Shown: positions 1-7,037 of the stretch, in pieces
How the letters are laid out: each line of letters starts with the position of its first letter
Position numbering within the stretch: position 1 is the first letter of the stretch
Assembly (NCBI GenBank): GCA_017535325.1
Contig: JAFXUC010000058.1
Location: 1-64,000, forward strand
Length of the DNA: 64,000 nt
Source of the DNA: Bacteroidales bacterium
GTDB taxonomy: Bacteria > Bacteroidota > Bacteroidia > Bacteroidales > UBA3824
Direction: 5' to 3'
The notes under the pieces: generated by a model
The model's database searches: none
What the model saw: only the letters and a program-made list of their open reading frames with translations
Told to the model about the DNA's origin: nothing
Translations under genes and position numbers: made by a program

Positions 1-1083
1 GTTATCGTCGGTTTCAGGGGATTTGACTGTCCGACGGTGCTTGTGACGGAAGGTTATGCGGCAAATTACGCAACTTATCCGTATTACAGGGAAGAACTTT
101 CCGAACTTTACAACGCTAACATCGTGTTTGTGGAGCACCGGTATTTTGCAAAATCGGTTCCCGATCCGACTGATTGGAACTATATGACCGTTGAAAATTC
201 CGCAAACGATTTGCACAATATCAGGCAGACTTTCGGACAGGTTTTCCCGAAAAAATGGGTTGCGACCGGCATTTCAAAAGGCGGCTCTACCTGCACTTAT
301 TACCGCGCTTTTTTCCCGGATGACGTTGACGCGACGGTTGCATACGTTGCGCCTGTAAGTCGCGGCGTTGTTGACGGCAGACACGAAAAATTCCTTCTCA
401 AAAAAGTCGGCACAAAAGAGGAGCGCGACAGGGTTCACGACTGTCAGGTGGAATTTATGAAACGTAAAGACAGGTTAGTAAGCATGTTGGACACGTTTTC
501 AACAAACCACAATTATAAATACTACATTCCGCTCAGCGATGTTTACGATTATTTGGTGCTTGAATACGAGTTTTCGCTTTGGCAGTGGGGAACGCCGGTT
601 TCAACGATTCCGTCAAAAGGAGAAAGCGATGCTGTCTGGTTTACTTATTTGGCAGAGATGGTAGGTCCTGACTATTTTGCTTATCCGTCGGAGCATTTGC
701 CGTTTTTCTATCAGGCACTCAGAGAGTTGGGTTATTACGGTTATCCGCTCAAATATATCAAAAAATACACAGACCTCAAAGATTCAAAGAATTATGTCAA
801 AAACATAATGGTTCCCGCCGAAATGCGCAACGTAGAATTTGACAAAACAGTCTGCAAGTTTACGGAAAATTTTCTCAAAAAGAACGACCCGACACTTATT
901 TTTATTTACGGTGAAAACGACCCTTGGACGGCTTCGGGCGTTGCGGGCTGGCTCAACTGCAAGAAAAAACAAAACATGGCTGTTTACGTTCAGCCGCGCG
1001 GCAGTCATCTTTCGAGAATTTCAAATATGCCTGATAATATGAAAAAACAAATCACTGACAAACTTGACAAGTGGTTGAAATAA
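1..1083 (+). CDS. S37-type secreted serine peptidase (PS-10 family), 5' end missing
   Basis: The reading frame is open from base 1, so the N-terminus, including any signal peptide, lies outside the window; the first internal start-like codon (GTG at 37) is not the true start. The protein begins inside the family's conserved GFDCPTVLVTEGYAA stretch. It has an alpha/beta-hydrolase nucleophile elbow GISKGGS (Ser at about 281-292), a late acidic motif GENDPW (about 913) and a final His in GSHLSRI (about 1003), giving a Ser-Asp-His triad. S37 peptidases are secreted aminopeptidases that remove short peptides from protein N-termini, and in Bacteroidota they probably act in the periplasm or outside the cell. 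Family assignment rests on the motifs; substrate is unknown. It ends at a hairpin shared with the convergent porP gene. Confidence 0.8.
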   Translation, partial: VIVGFRGFDCPTVLVTEGYAANYATYPYYREELSELYNANIVFVEHRYFAKSVPDPTDWNYMTVENSANDLHNIRQTFGQVFPKKWVATGISKGGSTCTYYRAFFPDDVDATVAYVAPVSRGVVDGRHEKFLLKKVGTKEERDRVHDCQVEFMKRKDRLVSMLDTFSTNHNYKYYIPLSDVYDYLVLEYEFSLWQWGTPVSTIPSKGESDAVWFTYLAEMVGPDYFAYPSEHLPFFYQALRELGYYGYPLKYIKKYTDLKDSKNYVKNIMVPAEMRNVEFDKTVCKFTENFLKKNDPTLIFIYGENDPWTASGVAGWLNCKKKQNMAVYVQPRGSHLSRISNMPDNMKKQITDKLDKWLK

Positions 1084-1089
1084 TAAAAA

Positions 1090-1120
1090 AGCGGAGTTGA
1101 AAAAAACTCCGCTTTTTTTT
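1090..1120. terminator. Bidirectional intrinsic terminator
   Basis: A 9-bp stem (1090-1098 with 1105-1113, AGCGGAGTT/AACTCCGCT) is followed by a run of T on the plus strand and preceded by A on the plus strand, so it can end both the peptidase gene and the convergent porP gene. Confidence 0.8.
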
Positions 1121-1129
1121 ATGTCGTTT

Positions 1130-2167
1130 TTATAATTTCGGGCAGGAAATAACTCCGTGGCGTTTTTTGGATTTTACTCTTGGTGCAAATTCGTAACTGA
1201 GTGATATTTCATGGCTTCCGCCCGTAGAACTGAGAAGTTCGCCGATTGAAAAGTCGTAACTGTAACCGATGTGCAAATCGTAAATCTTGTATCCTAACAG
1301 CAGCACAATAGCGTCCAAGTTTCCGTAAGACTCTTCCCTTACCGCAACCGGAATACCTCTGATCCATGCGCCGAGTGTAAACGGGTTTTTGTTCCAATAT
1401 GCGCCCAAACTCAACTGGTCTGAAAGTTTTGAATATTCATATAAGAGCGCAAATGAAACATTTTGCATATCTTCTTTGTTTTTACGACCCCGGCTTGTAC
1501 GTGTTGTAGGACCGCCGACATAAATTTTCGCACCTCCGAACATCGAAACTTTCATATCTTCATGATAAGTATCATCATCATACAAAGATGCTTTCGGTCT
1601 CAAAAGGTGGTCTACGGAAATTCCGCCCCAATATTTTTCGGAATATGCGATTGCCGAAACTTCCATATCCAAAAACGGTTTTGTAGTGTTAGGCTGTCGG
1701 CTGTGCTCAATAGAGTTCTGTCTTATGTTGCCTTTTTCGTCAATCTGGTCGCCCCACGTCAAAGCCCAAAAGTCAATGCTTCTTGTGTTGTATTTCAGTC
1801 CGATACCCGGTCTTACAATCCAGTCTCTGTTGATATTTGTCCACCACGAATAGCACAAATCCACCACCGTGAGAGCCAGATGTCCTTCACCTGCGTCATC
1901 GCGCAAAACCATTGCACCAAGTCCGCTGTTGATTTTATACATATTCTGGTCGTAAGCGACGGCGTATGTGTTGAATGCACCAACCTCAGGCCACTGGTTT
2001 CTGTAATTTGCAGAAATACGGCTGCCGTTGCACACCCCCGCATACGAAGGCGCAAGAAACAGAGGTGCTGCATAATACTGAGAAAACTGAATGATTTGTG
2101 CCGACAACGTATTGACTGTCAGCATTAAAACCAACAATATTTTGATATTTAAGTTATTTTTTCGCAT
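1130..2167 (-). CDS. PorP/SprF family T9SS outer-membrane protein
   Basis: A 345-aa protein. The start chosen is the ATG at 2165-2167, giving MRKNNLNIKILLVLMLTVN and a signal peptide that ends at LSAQ; the 47 extra codons upstream are rich in Phe/Lys/Asn and look untranslated. After the signal comes the family hallmark QFSQYYAAPLFLAPSYAGV, then NYRNQWPEV, and the C-terminus ISCPKL resembles that of the second PorP at 8330-9307. PorP/SprF proteins are outer-membrane barrels that work with T9SS, often anchoring or helping secrete particular cargo such as SprB-like adhesins. The gene follows an unknown secreted protein and a DUF4105 protein on the same strand, with a 147-nt gap to the former. 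Confidence 0.88.
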   Translation of the reverse strand: MRKNNLNIKILLVLMLTVNTLSAQIIQFSQYYAAPLFLAPSYAGVCNGSRISANYRNQWPEVGAFNTYAVAYDQNMYKINSGLGAMVLRDDAGEGHLALTVVDLCYSWWTNINRDWIVRPGIGLKYNTRSIDFWALTWGDQIDEKGNIRQNSIEHSRQPNTTKPFLDMEVSAIAYSEKYWGGISVDHLLRPKASLYDDDTYHEDMKVSMFGGAKIYVGGPTTRTSRGRKNKEDMQNVSFALLYEYSKLSDQLSLGAYWNKNPFTLGAWIRGIPVAVREESYGNLDAIVLLLGYKIYDLHIGYSYDFSIGELLSSTGGSHEISLSYEFAPRVKSKKRHGVISCPKL

Positions 2168-2205
2168 AATCCAAACTCTGTGTTTATTATATATTAACGT
2201 TGTAT

Positions 2206-2238
2206 CCCTGCTATTATTATAAATAGCGGGCTTTTTTT
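2206..2238 (+). terminator. Hairpin with T run inside the porP leader
   Basis: GCTATT (2210-2215) pairs with AATAGC (2222-2227), extended by CCC/GGG across a one-base bulge and followed by CTTTTTTT on the plus strand. No plus-strand gene ends here, so it may stop antisense transcription or simply be leader structure of the minus-strand porP mRNA. Confidence 0.3.
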
Positions 2239-2314
2239 GCGCTGCAAAGTACTGATTTTTTTTGAACGAAAAAATATTTTTTGAGTTAATTTTTCCGAAA
2301 AAACACAATGTTAA

Positions 2315-4219
2315 TTATTCAGTACATAAGTGCGGCATTCGTTTACAAATTTGCTCCAAAATCTTTGCCAACTCCTGAGTTTTGTAATGAAGATCATCGG
2401 AAATTAAATCTTTTTCCGTTGTATTTTTGTCGGAATAGTCTTTTTTGACAGCAGCCTGCAAATCTTCTCTCTGCCGCTGCATTTTTTTGAAATCCTCCTG
2501 AACGTATTCCGCATCGGCGGGTAGACCATTTGGATAATCCTCCGAAAAATGTCTGCTTATTATCTGCTCTTTTTGCAATATTTTGAAAATCACGTCTTTG
2601 GCTTCGTTAATCGTGTTTGAAAGTTTTTCCAACACTTTTCTGTCGTTTTCAGCGGCAAGCCTTTGCGCGTAGTCGTTGACCGCTTGCGAGGCTGTTTCCC
2701 TGCAATAGCGGCAGTAAGTCTTGTTGATTTCGGTTTTTAAGGCCTCGCACAGGTCGGTTGCCTCGGCGGAAGGCGGCATGGATTTCAGTTTCATGGTTTT
2801 TGACTTGAAAACTTTTTCGTATTGACGGCTTTCAAGTTTGTAAATCAGGGCTTTAAGTTCCGTAATGCCTTCCGGTTCGGGGTTCAGTGCCGGAAATTCT
2901 ACCGAATGAAGCACCGACAAATCGTTTTCAACAGCCTGCATGTCAAAAGTTTTGTCTTTTGTTCCCGCCTCGTATTCTTTCATAATGAGAACGGTGTTTT
3001 TGATGTTTTTTAAGTTGTTGTCGCCTTCAAGATAGCCGTCGGCGTTGGTCATTATCGTTTTGTAAGTGTTTGAAAACTCGTTTTTGAAAATTTCGTCTTT
3101 GGAAAACTCCTTAAAACGCAGATTGTAAATCGTTTTTAAGTCTCTGTAATCGTTGAAAACCCTTAAAAACAAATGTCCGAAATTATCGTTTATGCGGTTT
3201 TTGCTGTTAAGTTTATAGAGATCGATACCTTGTTTCAACGCCACAAAGGCTTTTAAATATTCAATTAATTTGAGTTCGTGAGCGTAAAGTTCCTGACTCA
3301 AAAGCCCCGTTTCAAACTGGCGTTTCACCTTTCTGAGCCTTGCCTCAACGCTTTCCGCATCGGTTTCGTCGCCGATTACGGGTTCGGTTATGTATTTTGA
3401 CTTGTAGTTGACAATCACGATGAAAGGATAGCCGTAATATTTTATGAGTTGCGTAAGTTTGTTTTTGTCGATTTTCGGATTGTCGAAAGAATGCATGAAT
3501 TTTGAAATGTCCGACGAGTCGATTGCCGCCCTTGAAATGTGCGCTGGGATAAAACTGAAAACGCTTACCGACGAAATCCTTTTGTTGAAATCCTCTCCGT
3601 CATAAAGCCTTATCGTAGAACTGAATTTGTATTCCTTGCCGGAGGTTTTGGCTGAAAGAAGGCTGCTCAACTCTCCGATAAAAGTCTGGGCTGCCGTCAG
3701 CGGTGCGGTAGTCCACGAAGATACGGATTTCAACTGCGATGCCACAAAGTCAAAAATTTTGTTTTTAGATTCTTCCGTTATGACATCGAGGTCGATTTTG
3801 CAGTCTACGGTTTTGTTTTTTACCGATGACAAGGGAAGGTTGTCAACGATTCTTATGGCTTCGTAATTTTCTGAGGTGTAGGCTGTCAGACCGTTGTCAG
3901 AGGTTTTTACGTTGAAACTGAAAATCGGATAACAGAGATTTTCGGGCGTAGTGCCCTCAATGCGGGCGGTGATAAGAATGTTTTGCGGCGCGTCGTATCC
4001 TGCGCGTTTCTTTTTAGGCGGCACGGGATAGAGGTCGTTCAAAAGGCTTTGAAATTTTGTCGCGTTGAAAAGATACAAATCCGAGGTCAGATAATGCCAT
4101 TCGGCGTTGAACTCAAAATCGGCGTCTATGCTGAACTCCGGATTTACGACCAAAGTTTCCTGCGCTTTTGCCGGGAAAAACGCCGTCAGCGATAAAAGTA
4201 TAACTAAAATTTTTTTCAT
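2315..4219 (-). CDS. Secreted protein of unknown function, coiled-coil C-terminal half
   Basis: A 634-aa protein not assigned to any family. Residues 1-19 form a clear signal peptide (MKKILVILLSLTAFFPAKAQ). Residues about 20-280 look beta-rich, with alternating hydrophobic segments. From about residue 290 the sequence becomes strongly charged and helical (Glu/Lys-rich, for example ESVEARLRKVKRQFE and EDFKKMQRQREDLQ), and it ends with a Cys-containing tail (ICKRMPHLCTE). No catalytic motif was recognised. It sits 24 nt after the DUF4105 gene and 147 nt before porP on the same strand, so it is probably co-transcribed with them. A periplasmic or surface role linked to the neighbouring PorP is an inference from position only. 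Confidence 0.7.
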   Translation of the reverse strand: MKKILVILLSLTAFFPAKAQETLVVNPEFSIDADFEFNAEWHYLTSDLYLFNATKFQSLLNDLYPVPPKKKRAGYDAPQNILITARIEGTTPENLCYPIFSFNVKTSDNGLTAYTSENYEAIRIVDNLPLSSVKNKTVDCKIDLDVITEESKNKIFDFVASQLKSVSSWTTAPLTAAQTFIGELSSLLSAKTSGKEYKFSSTIRLYDGEDFNKRISSVSVFSFIPAHISRAAIDSSDISKFMHSFDNPKIDKNKLTQLIKYYGYPFIVIVNYKSKYITEPVIGDETDAESVEARLRKVKRQFETGLLSQELYAHELKLIEYLKAFVALKQGIDLYKLNSKNRINDNFGHLFLRVFNDYRDLKTIYNLRFKEFSKDEIFKNEFSNTYKTIMTNADGYLEGDNNLKNIKNTVLIMKEYEAGTKDKTFDMQAVENDLSVLHSVEFPALNPEPEGITELKALIYKLESRQYEKVFKSKTMKLKSMPPSAEATDLCEALKTEINKTYCRYCRETASQAVNDYAQRLAAENDRKVLEKLSNTINEAKDVIFKILQKEQIISRHFSEDYPNGLPADAEYVQEDFKKMQRQREDLQAAVKKDYSDKNTTEKDLISDDLHYKTQELAKILEQICKRMPHLCTE

Positions 4220-4243
4220 GTTTTTCTTTTTTGTGTGTGAAAA

Positions 4244-5413
4244 TTATTTTTTACAAAATGCTATGCGTACAAGTCTTAACAGAATTGTTGCGATTATCGG
4301 ATAAAAAGCCACGTCGTACTGCTGCGGTATTGTCCAGCCAAAAACGAGCATTATCGCTGTAAGACAAGCAGTTGCTTTGAAATATCCGTTCCAAAAACCG
4401 TCTTTTTTCTTAACCATAAACGCCGCAACTATATGCAGCGGATTAGCCCAAAGAATGTTGAGATTCCATGCCGTAACCGTGTGTTCGGTCAAAAACCACA
4501 TTACAAAAAACAAAATGCCGAAAAGTCCGACTATGATAAGCAAAATTCTGTCAATCAAAGCGTTATATTTGCCGTTTTTGACCTCGTAAAAAGTTACGAC
4601 AGCCAAAATTGCAAAAACCAAAGAAAATACCAACAGCGGCGAACAATAAGTCGTAAAATCGGTTTTGTTGACAGGATGTTTTACATCTACCAAGACGTTT
4701 TCCTTTGCGACGATTTTTTCCAATTCTCCGCCGTGTTTTATAACCGTCTGATTAAGAATAAGATAAATGTAGTCCGGCAAAAACTGTATTGTATACGAAT
4801 CGGCTTTTTTGTCAACGGGCAGACCCATTAGAAGCGAGACGCCGAGCCTGAACCACGGCATTTCCTTGATTCTGACGTTGATTTGGTCTCTTAACGAAAA
4901 ATCGTATGTTTCTTCCGGAAAAACGATATTTTCTTTGCACACTTTATTAAGTATGTCGCGGATTTTTGTAGAGCAGTTGTCTTCGAGAAAATTGTATTTA
5001 TAATAACGGTTTTCTTCCAAGGCGTTCCATTCCAAAAAATCGTAGAGTGCGCGTTTTTCGTCTTCGTTGAGATTTAAGACCTGCTCTCTGACTTTTCTGC
5101 CGTCGCGGGTGTATTCCTTTTCAAAATAGTAATACGGATACGCCGAGAGGGAATAATTTAAAAAACCTTTTACGAATTTTAAGACAAAATACGGCTGTTT
5201 GTAACTGAAAGTTCCGTAATTGTATACTTTGTCGATGTGTTTTTCTTTGTCAACGATTCTGAAAGCGCAGTGTCCGAAAGAGGCATAAATTTCTTTTCCT
5301 TCGGCGCAGGTTAAAACGCTGATTTGTACGTCTCCTGCTTTCAGGGCGTTGACAAAAAAAGTTAAAATTAATATAATCAGTAATTTACGCATTTTTGTGG
5401 CTGATTTTTTCAA
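4244..5413 (-). CDS. DUF4105 (Lnb N-terminal-like) membrane protein
   Basis: About 389 aa. The N-terminal periplasmic domain has the family's ASFGHCAFRI motif (about residues 45-54) and the later NFLEDNCSTKIRDIL motif; the His and Cys in these are the conserved, presumably catalytic, pair. Known relatives are thiol-dependent hydrolase or acyl-transfer-like domains (Lnb, lacto-N-biosidase N-terminal region), usually membrane attached. The last 120 residues hold about five hydrophobic segments. Two starts are possible: ATG at 5413 (MKKSATKMRK) or ATG at 5392 (MRKLLIILIL); both give an N-terminal signal/anchor. A promoter at 5447-5477 precedes it and the unknown secreted gene follows after 24 nt. 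Substrate unknown. Confidence 0.78.
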   Translation of the reverse strand: MKKSATKMRKLLIILILTFFVNALKAGDVQISVLTCAEGKEIYASFGHCAFRIVDKEKHIDKVYNYGTFSYKQPYFVLKFVKGFLNYSLSAYPYYYFEKEYTRDGRKVREQVLNLNEDEKRALYDFLEWNALEENRYYKYNFLEDNCSTKIRDILNKVCKENIVFPEETYDFSLRDQINVRIKEMPWFRLGVSLLMGLPVDKKADSYTIQFLPDYIYLILNQTVIKHGGELEKIVAKENVLVDVKHPVNKTDFTTYCSPLLVFSLVFAILAVVTFYEVKNGKYNALIDRILLIIVGLFGILFFVMWFLTEHTVTAWNLNILWANPLHIVAAFMVKKKDGFWNGYFKATACLTAIMLVFGWTIPQQYDVAFYPIIATILLRLVRIAFCKK

Positions 5414-5446
5414 AACCGTAAAGTTAAAGCATTTTTCCTAAAATTG

Positions 5447-5477
5447 CAAAATTAATTTTTTTTGCTGTTTTAACAAA
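5447..5477 (-). promoter_or_regulatory. Bacteroidota-type promoter for the DUF4105 gene
   Basis: On the minus strand, TTTG (plus-strand CAAA at 5474-5477), 19 nt, then TAATTTTG (plus-strand 5447-5454). It interlocks with the divergent promoter at 5461-5492. Confidence 0.6.
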
Positions 5478-5492
5478 AAAACATTACTTTTG
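5461..5492 (+). promoter_or_regulatory. Bacteroidota-type promoter for the Rpn nuclease gene
   Basis: TTTG at 5461-5464, 20 nt, TACTTTTG at 5485-5492, matching the -33/-7 consensus known from Bacteroides and Flavobacterium. The start codon follows at 5522. Confidence 0.7.
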
Positions 5493-5521
5493 CGGCAAAA
5501 CTTTTTAGTTAGAAAGCCATT

Positions 5522-6472
5522 ATGTCAAAATATTTTAACCCATATACGGATTTTGGTTTCAAAAAACTTTTCGGTACGGAACTGAACAAAGACTTGCTTA
5601 TCAGTTTTTTGAACGCTTTGTTTGAAAAAAGTCCTGAGATTCCGCACGATGAAATCACGGACATTACCTATTTGAACTCCGAACAACTCGGACGCACTGC
5701 CGCAGACAGAAAAGCAATTTTCGATGTTTATTGTACAACCAAAAGCGGCAGCCGTTTTATTGTTGAAATGCAGAATGTTTTTCAGCAATTTTTTAAAGAC
5801 CGCAGCGTTTATTATTCATCGTTTCCAATCCGCGACATGGCAAAAAAAGACAAGGACGGCGAACATTGGAACTATGAACTTCAAGCGGTTTATACTGTCG
5901 GCATTTTGAATTTTGTTTTCAAAGACAACGAAAAAAAAGACGAAAAAGGCGAAGTTTTGAACGAGTTTTCCGACGATGATTTACTGCATATTGTTATGCT
6001 GACCGACCAAATTACTGGCAAAGTCTTTTACGACAAGTTGGTTTATTTCTATCTTGAAATGCCAAAATTTAAAAAGACCCGCGCAGAATTGGTTACGATG
6101 TACGACAAATGGTTGTATGTTTTGCACAATCTTTCTATATTGTTAGAACGTCCGCGAGAGTTACAAGAGCGCGTTTTTGAGCGAGTTTTCAAAATAGCAG
6201 AGATTTCTATGCTTTCAGAGGTTGAACATCTTGAATACGAAGAAAGTCTTAACGCTTTGTGGGACATAACCAACGCTATGGAAGATTCCGAAAAGAAAGG
6301 TTTTTTCAAAGGGAAAGAAGAAGGCGAAAAACTTGGTCTTGAAAAAGGTCGTGCGGAAGGTCGTGCGGATGCAATGCAGGACATCGCCCGCGCAATGAAA
6401 CAGCATGGCGACGATGTTGATTATATCGCTATGGTTACCAAACTTTCCATTGAAGAAATCGAAAAATTATAA
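5522..6472 (+). CDS. Rpn family recombination-promoting nuclease (PD-(D/E)XK, PDDEXK_2)
   Basis: A 316-aa protein. It opens with the family signature YFNPYTDFGFKKLFGTE, followed by the nuclease core AIFDVYCTTKSGSRFIVEMQ (about residues 68-87), where FD and the Glu in VEMQ fit the D and (D/E)XK metal-binding positions of PD-(D/E)XK enzymes. The C-terminal part carries charged FFKGKEEGEKLGLEKGRAEG repeats typical of these proteins and ends in an MTKLSIEEIEKL-like helix. Such proteins are often labelled putative transposases; work on E. coli Rpn homologues shows DNase activity that raises recombination and some act in phage defence. No inverted repeats flank it, so there is no sign that it is itself mobile. 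It is monocistronic, with its own promoter and terminator. Confidence 0.88.
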   Translation: MSKYFNPYTDFGFKKLFGTELNKDLLISFLNALFEKSPEIPHDEITDITYLNSEQLGRTAADRKAIFDVYCTTKSGSRFIVEMQNVFQQFFKDRSVYYSSFPIRDMAKKDKDGEHWNYELQAVYTVGILNFVFKDNEKKDEKGEVLNEFSDDDLLHIVMLTDQITGKVFYDKLVYFYLEMPKFKKTRAELVTMYDKWLYVLHNLSILLERPRELQERVFERVFKIAEISMLSEVEHLEYEESLNALWDITNAMEDSEKKGFFKGKEEGEKLGLEKGRAEGRADAMQDIARAMKQHGDDVDYIAMVTKLSIEEIEKL

Positions 6473-6481
6473 CCATATTGT

Positions 6482-6513
6482 AGAGCCGCAATGCTTGCGG
6501 CTCTTATTTTTTT
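6482..6513 (+). terminator. Intrinsic terminator after the Rpn gene
   Basis: A perfect 10-bp stem AGAGCCGCAA/TTGCGGCTCT (6482-6491 with 6495-6504), 3-nt loop, followed by an AT-rich T run. Confidence 0.85.
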
Positions 6514-6677
6514 TACAGTTTTTTCACAAAATTCAAGTACCACGGCACTTTTCCGAAATCGAAATTTTACAATAACTTAATCTTAAAAATTTGTTAAAAT
6601 CCCTAAAAATAAAGAAATTTGGGCATAAAATAATAGCAGAATTAATATGAAAATCAACGACTTGGCACGAATATTGC

Positions 6678-6701
6678 GCATCGCATCGCATCGCATCGCA
6701 T
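6678..6701. repeat. GCATC pentanucleotide tandem repeat
   Basis: Four full copies of GCATC plus GCAT, perfect. It is the only such tract seen in the window and lies in a non-coding gap, 141 nt before the LLAASG peptide start. Confidence 0.9.
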
Positions 6702-6713
6702 AAAAAATTTGCT

Positions 6714-6743
6714 CTTAAACATCTTGAAAACTTGGTGTTTAAG
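6714..6743. promoter_or_regulatory. Leader hairpin
   Basis: CTTAAACA (6714-6721) pairs with TGTTTAAG (6736-6743), extendable by one wobble and one G-C pair. It has no T run, so structure in a leader is more likely than termination. Confidence 0.45.
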
Positions 6744-6757
6744 CGTTGAATAATATA

Positions 6758-6798
6758 CCCCGTTACGGGCGGAAAAATAAATTCCGCCCGTAACGGGG
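6758..6798 (+). promoter_or_regulatory. Long perfect hairpin, terminator- or attenuator-like
   Basis: A perfect 17-bp stem (6758-6774 with 6782-6798) with a 7-nt loop, followed by ATTTTGTTTTG. The core GGGCGGAA/TTCCGCCC reappears in the hairpin at 8235-8258 on the other side of the next two genes. It could be an attenuator, a terminator for a transcript from upstream, or a boundary structure of this two-gene segment. Confidence 0.6.
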
Positions 6799-6841
6799 AT
6801 TTTGTTTTGTAGAATGTTTAATTTTTTAATATTTTTAGAAT

Positions 6842-7018
6842 ATGAACAATTTAAAAAATGCCGCCGAAGTAAAGGCAGCGGCAAACAAAAAGCCTTACGT
6901 TAAACCCGATTTTGAGGTAATCAACCTCGAAGACACGCCGAAACTGTTGGCGGCAAGCGGAAATGGTTTGGGAACAACTATTAACGGACCGCAAAACGGT
7001 GGTAGTTTGGATTATTAA
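6842..7018 (+). CDS. Small LLAASG-motif protein (58 aa), unknown function
   Basis: A 58-residue product with an Ala/Lys-rich N-terminus, then KPDFEVINLEDTPKLLAASG (residues 21-40) and a Gly/Asn-rich tail ending NGGSLDY. Short Bacteroidota proteins with the pattern KPxxEVIxxE...LLAASG and a Gly-rich tail recur next to surface lipoproteins; I know this as a recurrent pattern, not as a characterised family. The leader-plus-GlyRich-tail layout resembles a secreted peptide precursor, which is inference. The stop is 19 nt before the lipoprotein start, so the two are probably co-transcribed. An ATG start follows an AT-rich leader without a strong ribosome site. Confidence 0.65.
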   Translation: MNNLKNAAEVKAAANKKPYVKPDFEVINLEDTPKLLAASGNGLGTTINGPQNGGSLDY

Positions 7019-7037
7019 AAAGAAGGAGGAATTTGAA

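Larger units (their letters stand above)
6514..6841. other. Gene-free, hairpin-rich interval upstream of the LLAASG peptide
   Basis: No convincing gene is present. The interval holds an AT-rich stretch (6514-6660), a GCATC tandem repeat (6678-6701), a hairpin at 6714-6743 and a long perfect hairpin at 6758-6798. No exact TTTG/TAnnTTTG pair was found before the peptide gene at 6842. Confidence 0.6.

Noticed and set aside
1463-2128. 221-codon plus-strand frame opposite porP
   Set aside because: PorP motifs on the minus strand are unambiguous; the opposing frame is Cys/Phe/Arg-rich noise.
5522-6472. Insertion sequence or transposon carrying the Rpn-type gene
   Set aside because: No terminal inverted repeats or target duplications were seen around it; the hairpin at 6482-6504 is an ordinary terminator.
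6678-6701. Possible CRISPR-like array from the GCATC repeat
   Set aside because: Units are 5 bases with no spacers; it is a simple tandem repeat.
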